Below are positions 6,112 to 14,917 of a DNA stretch of 35,458 nucleotides, piece after piece. The translations under genes and the position numbers were made by a program. The notes under the pieces were generated by a model. It saw only the letters and a list, made by a program, of their open reading frames with translations, searched no databases and had not been told where the DNA came from. How positions within the stretch are numbered: the stretch's first letter is position 1; each line of letters begins with the position of its first letter. Source of the stretch: Cytophagales bacterium (GTDB taxonomy: Bacteria > Bacteroidota > Bacteroidia > Cytophagales > Cyclobacteriaceae); NCBI GenBank assembly GCA_022360875.1, contig JAKSBZ010000273.1, positions 1 to 35,458 of the forward strand, in the 5' to 3' direction.

Positions 6112-8580
6112 TTACTGACTCGGAGATTTCTGACTGTAATTCAGCAGATTCACAAACAACTTGTAAGCACCGCTTACGCCTGCAGGAAGCTGTCGAAAAA
6201 AAGACACGCCGGTGTAAACAAATGTTCCCTTGCCGTACTCACAAACAAGCAGTCCGCCTTCCTGGGGCTTCTCTCCTTCGTCATGCCATGAAAGCAGCGA
6301 CGTGTAGTCATCGCTCCACTCGCCGGCGAAATAAAGCCCCCGCTCCTGAACCCATCCTTCAAAATCTCTTTTCGCAATACGGTTGGGATAACGGAACAGC
6401 GCATGGCGGGGTTTCAGAATTGTCGCCGCAGCGTTTTCATCCGTAACCCGGCCCCGGGAAAGCTTGATCGGATACGGACCGATTTGCTCAGTCTGCAGTC
6501 TGTGGGAAGTACTGTACTGCACCACCAAATTGCCGCCCCGTTTTACATAGTCCATCAAAACACGGTTTCGAGCGCCAAGCGCTTCCTTTGTGTTGTAAGC
6601 GCGTATGCCCACAACAACAGCCGGATATTGCAACAAACCATCAACATTCATTTGCTTCGGATCTATTTCGTCTACCTGAATACCTATGGCCCGCAAAGAT
6701 GACGGTATTTCATCTCCCGCGCCGACAATAAATCCCACTTTTCGCACTTGGTTCCGCAACGGTATATGCACTACGCGCGCTGCAGCTTTTTCAAAAAAAT
6801 CCTGCCGGCTTATATGCGGATAGTCAATGGTTACAAGCCTGTCCTCAATTTTTTTCCCGTTCCGCAGCACTGCCCGAACAGAAGCTGATGCCTCACCGGC
6901 CGGCGGAGACACTTCAAAAGCGTAGGTTTTTGTCTCGCCTTTGCCAACCGAACCGACCATATAATCATTCGGCTCGGAATTCCATCCCTTCGGAAGCCGC
7001 AAACTCAAGCGTCCCTCCAGCCCCTGCTGATGCGCATCCAAGGTCACTCTAACGGTTTCTTTTTCTTTATTGAACAAATACACCTTACGGTCCAGACTCA
7101 ATGAGGCTCCTTCTGAAACCACAACGGGATCGTTAAGCTCTCCCATCGCAGGATTTACCCACTGATAAACCACCGGCAAACCATAGGACAGCTCCGCTTC
7201 TCCTGCTTTCAGATTCACAGATACGCTGAACGGATTTTTCTTTTCTGCCAAACCAATCAATTCCTGACTGCTTACATCAAACAACTTTCCGTATGGGTTT
7301 TCCAGCCAATAGGGCTGCGTAGACACACGGCCTGTTTCCAATACCAGATCCGTACTGAACGCTGAATTAACAGACAACTGTTCGTTTATAATAGTGATTT
7401 TTTCGCCGATGCTAACAGACTGCACAGCCACAGGCGCTCCCGACCGTTGAATAAGCTCAAGCTGCGCTTTCATCGGTTCGCCCCGAACAGCAATTCTCTC
7501 CGCAGCCTTCACAACCATATGAATGCCCAAACAATCTTTTATCAACGTTTTTAGTTTCCGTTTTTTATAATCTACCCAAGCCGAAGCCGGCGCCTTCTCC
7601 AAAACTGCATAAATCTCAGTCAGCAAAGGCACGCTGCCTGCAGGGTTTTCCGTGTTGAATTCCGCAATGGCTTTCCGCAGTTTCACAGAAATTTCTTGCA
7701 TGCCCTCCCGAGTCCATGTCTGATCCACACCATCCATGAAATCACCCTGAAAAGGCGAGCCCAGCTTCATTTCCAAATAATCGAACTGCTCGCCGCGGGC
7801 CAACCGAGCGCCGAATCCCTGGCTCCTGTGCGCGCTTCTGCTTCTGGAAGCTATCTCGTTGTGCGATTCTCCCAAAAGTGCGTTGTAGGTTCCGACATTG
7901 CAGGTTATGAATTTCTGAGGCTGCTCCTTCGCTTTCTCCGGCAGACTTTTATCCCACCAAGTCGAAGAATTATGAAACAGACGCTTTGCCTGCCATGCTG
8001 ACACGAATTCAAGCTGTTCGGGAAAGGCCTCCGAATCAGCGGCCAAACGAAAAGCCTCCTCGGCGAGCATAGCCGAAACCGAATGATGACCGTGCCCTGC
8101 GCGATTGGTCGGTGGAAAACGCGTAATAATCACATCCGGCCGGAAACGCCTTATATTCCAGACCACATCAGCCAATACCTTTTTCTTATCCCAGAAGCGA
8201 AGCGTTTCATCTGCCGATTTCGAATAGCCAAAATCCACTGCGCGTGTAAAATACTGCTCGCCTCCGTCAATTTTTCTGGCTTCCAGCAACTCCTGAGTCC
8301 GAATAATCCCAACGCCCTTCGGCCCTTTTTCCGGCCCTATAAGGTTTTGTCCGCCGTCTCCTCGCGTCAAAGAAAGATAAGCCGTCCGGTAAAGCCGGTC
8401 GTTGGCAAGCCAGGTAATCAACCGGGTATTTTCATCGTCCGGATGGGCGGCCACATACATCACGCTGCCCAGCACATTCATCTTCTTTAAATCCAGCAGC
8501 AGCTGAGCGGCGTGCTTTTGCTGTCCTTTTGCTGCAACTGAAGCGACGCAAAGCAACACGAGTGAAAGCATCCGCCGCAT
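6112..8580 (-). CDS. secreted PIG-L family deacetylase, large multidomain form
   Basis: An 822-residue exported protein. The signal peptide is MRRMLSLVLLCVASVAAKGQ. The PIG-L/LmbE domain follows, with the zinc-binding AAHPDDE (about 44-50), TRGDGGQN, a PDVIITRFPPTNRAGHGHHS block containing the HxHH ligands (about 164-167), and a GG-containing loop. PIG-L enzymes remove N-acetyl groups from amino-sugars. The C-terminal 450 residues hold beta-sandwich-like segments (a NEW3-like part around EPNDYMVGSVGKGETKTY) and a final alpha/beta domain (YPAVVVGIRAYNTKEALGARN) resembling a glutamine-amidotransferase-like fold. The frame can open at a GTG (8601), but the ATG at 8580 gives a better signal peptide. 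It heads the operon with the small membrane protein and the symporter, which suggests periplasmic deacetylation followed by uptake. Confidence 0.88.
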   Translation of the reverse strand: MRRMLSLVLLCVASVAAKGQQKHAAQLLLDLKKMNVLGSVMYVAAHPDDENTRLITWLANDRLYRTAYLSLTRGDGGQNLIGPEKGPKGVGIIRTQELLEARKIDGGEQYFTRAVDFGYSKSADETLRFWDKKKVLADVVWNIRRFRPDVIITRFPPTNRAGHGHHSVSAMLAEEAFRLAADSEAFPEQLEFVSAWQAKRLFHNSSTWWDKSLPEKAKEQPQKFITCNVGTYNALLGESHNEIASRSRSAHRSQGFGARLARGEQFDYLEMKLGSPFQGDFMDGVDQTWTREGMQEISVKLRKAIAEFNTENPAGSVPLLTEIYAVLEKAPASAWVDYKKRKLKTLIKDCLGIHMVVKAAERIAVRGEPMKAQLELIQRSGAPVAVQSVSIGEKITIINEQLSVNSAFSTDLVLETGRVSTQPYWLENPYGKLFDVSSQELIGLAEKKNPFSVSVNLKAGEAELSYGLPVVYQWVNPAMGELNDPVVVSEGASLSLDRKVYLFNKEKETVRVTLDAHQQGLEGRLSLRLPKGWNSEPNDYMVGSVGKGETKTYAFEVSPPAGEASASVRAVLRNGKKIEDRLVTIDYPHISRQDFFEKAAARVVHIPLRNQVRKVGFIVGAGDEIPSSLRAIGIQVDEIDPKQMNVDGLLQYPAVVVGIRAYNTKEALGARNRVLMDYVKRGGNLVVQYSTSHRLQTEQIGPYPIKLSRGRVTDENAAATILKPRHALFRYPNRIAKRDFEGWVQERGLYFAGEWSDDYTSLLSWHDEGEKPQEGGLLVCEYGKGTFVYTGVSFFRQLPAGVSGAYKLFVNLLNYSQKSPSQ

Positions 8581-8649
8581 TCGAATCAAGTTATATTTCA
8601 CAGATTTAGTTTTTTAAAAAAAAGTATAAAGAACTCTTTAAAAAAATGC

Positions 8650-8663
8650 ACTTAGTGCTAAGT
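8650..8663. promoter_or_regulatory. dyad ACTTAG-TG-CTAAGT upstream of the PIG-L operon
   Basis: Perfect 6-bp arms around two bases, about 70 nt before the PIG-L start codon. It could be an operator. The 8581-8921 stretch has no credible gene; it also holds a possible tandem terminator, a second dyad (8769-8783) and the glutamine synthetase terminator. Confidence 0.3.
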
Positions 8664-8692
8664 ATTATTTACCAAAATGAGTATCAGCCCGC

Positions 8693-8740
8693 AAAAAAGC
8701 TTAAAACAATACACAGCTGCTTTTTGCACAGTTGTTTAAG
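8693..8740 (-). terminator. possible second minus-strand terminator
   Basis: On the minus strand CTTAAACAA (8740-8732) pairs with TTGTTTTAAG (8709-8700, one bulged base), followed by six T. It lies about 110 nt beyond the main terminator of glutamine synthetase and would insulate the PIG-L operon. Confidence 0.35.
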
Positions 8741-8768
8741 TTAGGATTTTCTCATAAAATCTTACTGA

Positions 8769-8783
8769 AATCTGAATCAGATT
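8769..8783. promoter_or_regulatory. 15-bp palindrome AATCTGA-A-TCAGATT
   Basis: A perfect palindrome with a central A in the non-coding region between glutamine synthetase and the PIG-L operon. Possible protein-binding site. No assignment can be made. Confidence 0.25.
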
Positions 8784-8850
8784 AACATTTTGTTAGGAGC
8801 AAATGCTTTGTCCAGAACTGAAATATTTTTAGTGATGACAATTTTTGTAC

Positions 8851-8886
8851 AAAAAGAAAAGCCCCCTGAAAGTACATCCAGGAGGC
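8851..8886 (-). terminator. rho-independent terminator of glutamine synthetase
   Basis: On the minus strand GCCTCCTG (8886-8879) pairs with CAGGGGGC (8868-8861, one G-U pair) around a 10-nt loop, followed by a T-rich tail TTTTCTTTTT. It begins about 35 nt after the stop codon. Confidence 0.85.
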
Positions 8887-8921
8887 TCGTGATAGTTGGT
8901 AGTGGTGGTTGTATTAAAAAA

Positions 8922-11084
8922 TTATCTCAAGAACAGCAGCTCTCGGTATTTCACCAGCGGCCACTCCTCGTCATCAATATATGACTCCAATTTGTCAGCC
9001 GCGTGGCGAATTTCATCAAAATACTTCTCTTTAATATCCTTGCAGTACGCAACAGCCTGCTCATCAATGTCTTCAATTAGATTGACACGCTTGCGCTCGT
9101 TGACCATCGCCTGTATCTCAGTGCGAAGGGTGTCCACATAAACTGAAAGTTTCTTCAGCGTTGCCACAGCATTGGAACCGTCCAGTCCCAGTTCTTTCAA
9201 ACCGCGGGCATTGGCAATAAGCATGTTCTGGTACTTCAGCGCCGTTGGAATTACGTGATTCGTGCACAAATCGCCGATCACCCGCGCCTCAATCTGTATT
9301 TTGCGCACATAGCGCTCCAGCAGAATTTCGCGGCGGGCCTCCAGCTCTCTTCTTGTCAGCACATTGTTGCGCTCGAAAAGCTCGACCGCTTTGTCAGAGA
9401 TATACGCATTCAGTGATTCAGGAGTGTTTTTCACATTCGGAAGGCCTCTTTTCTCCGCTTCTTTCTCCCATTCCGCTGAATAACCGTCGCCTTCAAATCG
9501 AATCGCCTTCGACTCTTTAATATAGCGTCTGAGCACATTCACAATGGCCAAACGTTTCTCTTCTCCTTTCTCGACAAGAGCATCCACTTCTGTGGCAAAC
9601 TCGTTCAGCTGATCGGCCACGATGGTTGTAAGAACAGTCATCGGAGCGCCGCAGTTGGCATTCGAGCCCACTGCTCGGTATTCGAATTTGTTTCCGGTAA
9701 AAGCAAAAGGCGATGTGCGGTTGCGGTCGGTATTGTCAAGAAGGATTTCCGGAATCTTGTCAATGCCAAGCTTCATATACATGTTGTCGCCTTTCTCAAC
9801 CTTCACGTTTCCGTTGTGCTCCAGCTCATCGAGCACTGCCGACAGCTCAGACCCGATAAAGGCCGAAACTATAGCCGGAGGAGCCTCATTCGCTCCCAGA
9901 CGATGGTCGTTTCCTGCGGAAGCAATACTGGCTCTCAATATATCCGCGTGAGTATACACTGCCTTGAGGGTGTTGACGAAAAAAGTCAGAAACTGCAGGT
10001 TGTCCCGCGCACTGCTGCTCGGCTGAAACAAGTTCACTCCGGTGTTGGTGACCAGCGAAAAGTTGTTGTGTTTTCCCGAACCATTAAGACCGGCAAAAGG
10101 CTTTTCATGAAAAAGCACTTTCAATTGGTGGCGTTCAGCCACTTTATTCATAATATCCTGTAAAAGCGAGTTCTGGTCGGTCGCTTTGTTTACGTCATCA
10201 AAGATTGGCGCCACTTCAAACTGCGACGGAGCCACCTCGTTGTGGCGGGTACTTACCGGAATTCCCTTTTTAAGCGCCTCCACCTCGAAGTCCTTCATAA
10301 ACTCGAGAACACGGCTTGGAATTGAAGCAAAATAATGATCATCAAGCTGCTGGCCTTTGGCCGGGTTATGGCCCAACAAAGTTCTTCCAGCGAGCACCAA
10401 GTCCGGACGCGCATTGAAAAGCGATCGGTCAACTACAAAATACTCCTGCTCGCAACCCAAAGACACCGAGACTTTCGAAACGTTTCGGTCAAAATATCTG
10501 CAGACTCTTGTCGCAGCCTGATCAACAGCCTCTACGGACTTCAGCAACGGGGCTTTGTAATCCAGCGATTCGCCAGTGTATGAAACAAAAACTGTAGGGA
10601 TACAAAGCGTTTTCTCCCATACAAACATCGGAGAGCTCGGGTCCCAGGCAGTGTAGCCACGGGCCTCAAACGTGCTGCGGATTCCTCCGTTAGGGAAAGA
10701 TGAAGCATCCGGTTCCTGGCGGATCAGCGTTTCGCCCTTCAGTACTTCCATGCCTTTCATCACATTGAAAAACGTATCGTGCTTTTCGGCCGTGGCGCCG
10801 GTCAGCGGCTGAAACCAGTGCGTGAAGTGCGTCACTCCTTTGGCTATGGCCCAGGTTTTCACAGCCTGCGCAATAGCATCGGCATGATCTGACGAAATCT
10901 TTTGGCCTTGCTCTATCGCCAGCTTTATTTCCTTGTAATACGGCTGGGACAACACTTCCTGCATTTGTTTTAGCCCGAATGAGTCGCACCCGAAATACTC
11001 CGAAATCTTCCCTTCCGGTACATCAGTGTAAACGGCTTTGCGCCCTTCCACTTTTTCTAAAGCTTTTAACCTAAGATTCGCCAT
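8922..11084 (-). CDS. glnN: glutamine synthetase type III
   Basis: A 720-residue cytoplasmic enzyme that makes glutamine from glutamate, ammonia and ATP. The length and sequence match the large type III class (GSIII, about 700-730 residues, dodecameric), common in Bacteroidota. Family blocks are present: VTHFTHWFQPLTG near residue 90, RHNEVAPSQFEVAPIFDD, FHEKPFAGLNGSGKHNNFS, NRTSPFAFTGNKFEYRAVGS and NANCGAPMTVLTT. The C-terminal part is helical. The start ATG at 11084 gives MANLRLKALEKVEGRKAVY, a standard N-terminus for the family. TTTATTTG at about 11115-11122 on the minus strand is a one-mismatch -7 box. No PII or ammonium-transporter gene is adjacent. The gene is monocistronic with a strong terminator. 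Confidence 0.97.
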   Translation of the reverse strand: MANLRLKALEKVEGRKAVYTDVPEGKISEYFGCDSFGLKQMQEVLSQPYYKEIKLAIEQGQKISSDHADAIAQAVKTWAIAKGVTHFTHWFQPLTGATAEKHDTFFNVMKGMEVLKGETLIRQEPDASSFPNGGIRSTFEARGYTAWDPSSPMFVWEKTLCIPTVFVSYTGESLDYKAPLLKSVEAVDQAATRVCRYFDRNVSKVSVSLGCEQEYFVVDRSLFNARPDLVLAGRTLLGHNPAKGQQLDDHYFASIPSRVLEFMKDFEVEALKKGIPVSTRHNEVAPSQFEVAPIFDDVNKATDQNSLLQDIMNKVAERHQLKVLFHEKPFAGLNGSGKHNNFSLVTNTGVNLFQPSSSARDNLQFLTFFVNTLKAVYTHADILRASIASAGNDHRLGANEAPPAIVSAFIGSELSAVLDELEHNGNVKVEKGDNMYMKLGIDKIPEILLDNTDRNRTSPFAFTGNKFEYRAVGSNANCGAPMTVLTTIVADQLNEFATEVDALVEKGEEKRLAIVNVLRRYIKESKAIRFEGDGYSAEWEKEAEKRGLPNVKNTPESLNAYISDKAVELFERNNVLTRRELEARREILLERYVRKIQIEARVIGDLCTNHVIPTALKYQNMLIANARGLKELGLDGSNAVATLKKLSVYVDTLRTEIQAMVNERKRVNLIEDIDEQAVAYCKDIKEKYFDEIRHAADKLESYIDDEEWPLVKYRELLFLR

Positions 11085-11461
11085 GATTAAAATTTGTATT
11101 AATATTTTGTTGACTTAACAAATAAACCACTATTCAGATTAAAAAACAACCCTTATCATCACTTTTTTACAACAACGAACGACTGCTTGGGTTATTTTTC
11201 ACCTATCACAAGAAAAAACACGGCCAAAAAATTTAAAACATGGGTAAAATTAAAACCAACCCAAACTCTTCGTATTAATATTGAATCCGCTGCATTTTTC
11301 AAATCCCCTTTTGTCTCCGGTATAGCGCGCCCTCCTTTTGCCAAAACTATCCGCATACTGCAAGCCATATTTTTCGTTATTAATCGGGCTTTCAGCTCCT
11401 TTTCCACATAAAATCGATGTTTAATTTATTTACTAGCACAAATAAACTATCTTTGCCGGTT
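11085..11461. other. intergenic region between divergent glnN and mtaB
   Basis: AT-rich, with probable promoters for both neighbours: a one-mismatch -7 box toward glnN near 11115-11122 and an exact box toward mtaB at 11448-11455. A minus-strand open frame of 71 codons (11192-11407, GTG start) has no recognisable domain and is not called. Nothing else is evident. Confidence 0.5.
11448..11455 (+). promoter_or_regulatory. promoter of mtaB, -7 box TATCTTTG
   Basis: Exact TAnnTTTG match, with TTTA 19 nt upstream (11425-11428) as a one-mismatch -33 element. The last G is six bases before the ATG at 11462, so the RNA starts within a few bases of the start codon. This rules out the in-frame ATG at 11417. 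Confidence 0.65.
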
Positions 11462-12808
11462 ATGAAAAAGGTGGCATTTTACACATTGGGATGTAAACTG
11501 AATTTCTCAGAGACATCGACCATTGCAAGACAGTTTGAAGAAAGAGGATACCAGAAGGTCGGGTTTTCAGACACTCCCGACATCTTTATTATAAATACCT
11601 GCTCGGTGACAGACAACGCCGACAAGAAATGCAAAAAAGTCGTTAAAGAAGCGCTCAAGATCAACGAAAACGGCTTTGTTGCCATTATCGGGTGCTATGC
11701 CCAGCTGAAGCCAACGGAGATTTCGAGCATTGAGGGCGTGGACGCCGTGCTGGGCGCCGCGGAAAAATTCCGTTTGCTGGACGTGCTCGACGAATTCAGC
11801 CCGGTGATTGACGAAAAAACAAAACGCAAAAAAACACAGGTGTTTTCCTCGGAAATCAGAGAGGTAAAAGCCTTCAACCATGCTTACTCGATCAACGACC
11901 GCACCCGTACTTTCCTGAAAGTCCAAGACGGATGCGACTATTCCTGCACCTTCTGCACCATACCGCAGGCGCGCGGAGAAAGCCGCAGCGACAGCATCAG
12001 CAACATCATGAAAACCGTGCACAATATTGCTGACACAGAAGTGAAAGAAGTGGTGCTTACTGGCGTGAACACCGGCGATTTCGGGATTCAGAACGGAATC
12101 CGGGTCGAGCGATTCATTGATCTGATTCACGAACTGGATGATGTAGAAGGCATCAGCCGCTATCGCATTTCGTCCATCGAGCCGAATCTAATTGACGAGA
12201 AAATCATTGATTTCTGCGCCAACTCCAAGCGGTTCGTGCCTCATTTCCATATTCCGCTTCAGTCAGGCAACAACAAAATACTGAAAAAAATGCGGCGCCG
12301 CTATCAGCGCGAGCTGTATGCCGAGCGTGTGGAAGCCATTCGCAAGCAAATCCCAAACTGCTGCATTGGCGTGGACGTGATCGTCGGATTCCCGGGCGAA
12401 ACCGAGGAAGACTTCAAGGTTACTTATGACTTTCTGAACGCTATGGATATTTCGTACCTGCACGTGTTCAGTTACTCAGAAAGAGCCAACACATTAGCCG
12501 CTGCAATGGAAGACAGCGTTCCTCAGGGCGAACGCAACCGCAGGTCCAAAATGCTGCGCATTCTTTCAGACAAAAAGCGAAGAAGTTTCTACGAGAAAAA
12601 TCTAGGCAGAAACGCCCGCGTGCTTTTCGAAAACGATGTGGAAAACGGCATGATGTACGGTTTCACAGAAAACTACGTGCGCGTAAAAGCCAAATACGAC
12701 CCTATGCTCATCAACGAGTTCAAAGACGTCCGGCTCACAAAGATTGACGAAGCAGACGGCACCGTTCTGGTTGAGGAAACCGAACCGGTTTACGAAACAC
12801 ACAAGTAA
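11462..12808 (+). CDS. mtaB: tRNA t6A37 methylthiotransferase MtaB
   Basis: A 448-residue radical-SAM enzyme that adds a methylthio group to t6A at position 37 of ANN-decoding tRNAs, giving ms2t6A. The N-terminal domain binds one 4Fe-4S cluster through Cys11, Cys47 and Cys78 (TLGCKLN, INTCSV, IGCYAQ). The radical-SAM CxxxCxxC is Cys158, Cys162 and Cys165 in DGCDYSCTFCTIP. Other MTTase blocks are VVLTGVNTGDFG, RISSIEPNLI, HIPLQSGNNKILKKMRRRY and VIVGFPGETEEDF. A short TRAM-like C-terminal domain follows. I start at 11462 because MKKVAFYTLGCKLN is the family N-terminus and the promoter box lies just before it. The gene ends with a strong terminator that overlaps the convergent regulator gene. 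Confidence 0.95.
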   Translation: MKKVAFYTLGCKLNFSETSTIARQFEERGYQKVGFSDTPDIFIINTCSVTDNADKKCKKVVKEALKINENGFVAIIGCYAQLKPTEISSIEGVDAVLGAAEKFRLLDVLDEFSPVIDEKTKRKKTQVFSSEIREVKAFNHAYSINDRTRTFLKVQDGCDYSCTFCTIPQARGESRSDSISNIMKTVHNIADTEVKEVVLTGVNTGDFGIQNGIRVERFIDLIHELDDVEGISRYRISSIEPNLIDEKIIDFCANSKRFVPHFHIPLQSGNNKILKKMRRRYQRELYAERVEAIRKQIPNCCIGVDVIVGFPGETEEDFKVTYDFLNAMDISYLHVFSYSERANTLAAAMEDSVPQGERNRRSKMLRILSDKKRRSFYEKNLGRNARVLFENDVENGMMYGFTENYVRVKAKYDPMLINEFKDVRLTKIDEADGTVLVEETEPVYETHK

Positions 12809-12827
12809 TTGTGTCCAGCGATTGGTA

Positions 12828-12841
12828 AATAAAAATTCTCA
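12828..12841 (+). repeat. copy 2 of the 14-mer AATAAAAATTCTCA
   Basis: Identical to 3487-3500 and 16592-16605. It lies directly before the mtaB terminator stem and reaches the stop codon of the convergent regulator gene. Confidence 0.4.
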
Positions 12842-13555
12842 GGCCTCCGACCGTTCGGAGGCTTTTTTTTCAACCAGCTCAATCCGGAATCCCACTCCGT
12901 GCACATTAACAATCTGCACACGCTGATCGCGGGAAAACTTTTTCCTAAGTTTGGAAATAAAAACATCCAGACTTCTGCCCAGAAAATAATCATTCTTCCC
13001 CCAAATCTTCTCCAGAATCAGCCTGCGCTCAATAAGCTTCCCTTTATTCATCAGCAAAAAAGCAAGCAGCTCGGCTTCCCGCTGAGTAAGGCCAATGGGC
13101 TCGTCTTTGTAAAAAAGTCTCTTGCCGCTGAAGTCAAAAGTATAATCGCCAAAAGTCTCTTCTCCAAACTGCTCATAATTCAAGCCCGAACGCTTTAGAA
13201 ACACCTTAATCCGAAGCAGAAACTCCTCCATGCTAAACGGCTTGGTAATATAATCGTCGGCTCCAACCCGCAAGCCCGTCAACCGATCCTCCTGCAGCGA
13301 TTTAGCGCTCAAAAACAAGACAGGAATCTGCTCGTTCAGCTCTCGGATTTTTTTCACCACCTCGAATCCATCCAGCGCCGGCAGCATAACATCCACCACA
13401 CACAAATCAAACGATCCATTCAAAAATTCCTTCCAGGCCTTCTGCCCGTCATCAACATGAGTAACAATATAGCCTTCCTGCTCAAGATGATCCTTCGTTA
13501 AAAAAGCCAGCGACACATCATCTTCAACCAGCAGAATATGAACTTTCTTTATCAT
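12839..13555 (-). CDS. OmpR-family response regulator
   Basis: A 238-residue two-component regulator. The receiver domain (about 3-118) has the acidic pair Asp12-Asp13, phospho-acceptor Asp55 in CVVDVMLPALDG, Ser83 and Lys105 in DDYITKPFS. The C-terminal winged helix (about 140-228) has LTQREAELLAFLLMNKG and DVFISKLRKKF, then VHGVGFRI. I start at ATG 13555 (MIKKVHILLVEDD), since upstream only a TTG gives a longer frame. It follows the kinase gene by 54 nt and is probably cotranscribed. Its last residues, KKASERSEA, are encoded by the stem and T run of the convergent mtaB terminator, so this tail is probably not functionally constrained. Confidence 0.95.
   Translation of the reverse strand: MIKKVHILLVEDDVSLAFLTKDHLEQEGYIVTHVDDGQKAWKEFLNGSFDLCVVDVMLPALDGFEVVKKIRELNEQIPVLFLSAKSLQEDRLTGLRVGADDYITKPFSMEEFLLRIKVFLKRSGLNYEQFGEETFGDYTFDFSGKRLFYKDEPIGLTQREAELLAFLLMNKGKLIERRLILEKIWGKNDYFLGRSLDVFISKLRKKFSRDQRVQIVNVHGVGFRIELVEKKASERSEA
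12843..12870 (+). terminator. mtaB terminator, inside the end of the regulator gene
   Basis: GCCTCCGA (12843-12850), loop CCGT, TCGGAGGC (12855-12862), then eight T. It is a textbook rho-independent terminator on the plus strand. On the minus strand the same bases are the final codons of the response regulator. Confidence 0.92.
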
Positions 13556-13609
13556 CTGTTTAATTTTTTTTTCAATGCCAAAACATACCTGCTGCAAACA
13601 ACTTTCTGA

Positions 13610-14914
13610 CTAATGAACTTCCGAAGTTTCAAGGGCATTCACAACCTCCGGAAATATTAAAGCAACAGTAGTTCCTTCCGCCAATTCGCTGCCAATTCGC
13701 ACTTCCCAGCCAAACGCTTTGGCTATTTTGTAAACATAGTACAAACCCAATCCAAAGCCTTTCACATTGTGCGTATTGCCTGTCGGAACGCGGTAGAACT
13801 TATCGAAAATAAATTTCAAATGGTTCTTCGAAATACCGATTCCGTTATCCTCAACCACCAGAGCCGTTTTTCCGCTCCCCTCATCATTTTGCACATACAC
13901 ATGCAGCAACAGTTCTCGCTGTGAATACTTCACCGCATTATCAAGCAGATTATGAATCATATTCAAAAAATGCGTTTTATCGGCACGCACGCCAATTCCC
14001 TCAGGAATATCCAGAACAAACTTCCCTCCACGCTGCCTCAGCGGCTCCTCAAAACATTCCAGCGCCTCTCTCACCACCTCGGACACATTGAGAAGCTCCC
14101 ACTCGAGCGGCAACTCCTGCTTTTCGATCGTTGCGATCTGCAGCACCCGGTCGACCTGCTTGTTCAAATGCCGATTTTGCTTATTCAATATCCGCAGATA
14201 TTTTTTCATCCGCTCATCCTCTCTGAGGCAAGCCACCTTCGAAAAAGCCTCCGCCACAATCCCGATTGATGCTATCGGCGTCTTGAATTCGTGAGCCATG
14301 TTGTTGATAAAATCACGCTGCATCTCAAAAAGCCGGTTCCGCTTGAGCACTACCCAGGCAATCCAGACAAACATTAAAAGAATAAGGAAAAAACCCAAAA
14401 GGGGCAGCGCCCACTTGTAAGCCTTACGCCAAAGAAAAACCTGGGCATCAGGAAATTTTGCGCCAAAAAAATACACAAAATCATGCGGAGCATCTTCAAA
14501 AAAATCCGAAAGATCCTCTTTTGTCACCCCCTCTCCAGGAGTGTACTTCGCAACGCTGGCTTGCTGCGCCTTTTCACATTCAAAAACACCCAATTCAAAT
14601 CGAACGTCCAAACCCTTCTTTTTCAGCGATTCACGCAGAAGAATAGCCAACCCGTCCAAATCCACAGGCTGATTCAGTTCAACATGATAGTAGCCATCCC
14701 GCACCAGTGACACAGGCTCACGGCTTGGCGTATCATAATTCGCCGAATCAGCCAAACGGTCAGTCACCTCATAGAGGGCCTCCCATAACCCCTGCCTGTA
14801 CGCCTTCTCCTCAGACTGATAAACAGAAACAGACCAAATCATTTGAAAAACCAGAAACAGGCCGATAAGCAACGCACCGCCAACCAGATAAAAATGAAGC
14901 CTATTGAATTTCAT
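13610..14914 (-). CDS. membrane sensor histidine kinase
   Basis: A 434-residue inner-membrane kinase. Membrane span 1 is about residues 9-27, a periplasmic sensor region of about 140 residues follows, and span 2 is about 168-190. The dimerisation/phospho-acceptor motif NNMAHEFKTPIASI has the acceptor His208. The N box is IHNLLDNAVKYS, G1 VEDNGIGI and G2 GFGLGLYYVYK. The periplasmic region has no recognised domain, so the signal is unknown. The start is ATG 14914; a TTG six bases upstream is part of the -7 promoter box and cannot be translated from that promoter. It pairs with the response regulator downstream. The promoter position predicts a leaderless or nearly leaderless mRNA. Confidence 0.94.
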   Translation of the reverse strand: MKFNRLHFYLVGGALLIGLFLVFQMIWSVSVYQSEEKAYRQGLWEALYEVTDRLADSANYDTPSREPVSLVRDGYYHVELNQPVDLDGLAILLRESLKKKGLDVRFELGVFECEKAQQASVAKYTPGEGVTKEDLSDFFEDAPHDFVYFFGAKFPDAQVFLWRKAYKWALPLLGFFLILLMFVWIAWVVLKRNRLFEMQRDFINNMAHEFKTPIASIGIVAEAFSKVACLREDERMKKYLRILNKQNRHLNKQVDRVLQIATIEKQELPLEWELLNVSEVVREALECFEEPLRQRGGKFVLDIPEGIGVRADKTHFLNMIHNLLDNAVKYSQRELLLHVYVQNDEGSGKTALVVEDNGIGISKNHLKFIFDKFYRVPTGNTHNVKGFGLGLYYVYKIAKAFGWEVRIGSELAEGTTVALIFPEVVNALETSEVH

Positions 14915-14917
14915 ACT

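Noticed and set aside
8601-8601. GTG at 8601 as start of the PIG-L gene
   Set aside because: ATG at 8580 gives a proper signal peptide starting MRRMLSLVLL; the extra seven residues add charged and polar residues without benefit.
11192-11407. Minus-strand open frame of 71 codons upstream of glnN
   Set aside because: GTG start, no domain, and low-complexity translation of AT-rich intergenic DNA. No promoter or terminator supports it.
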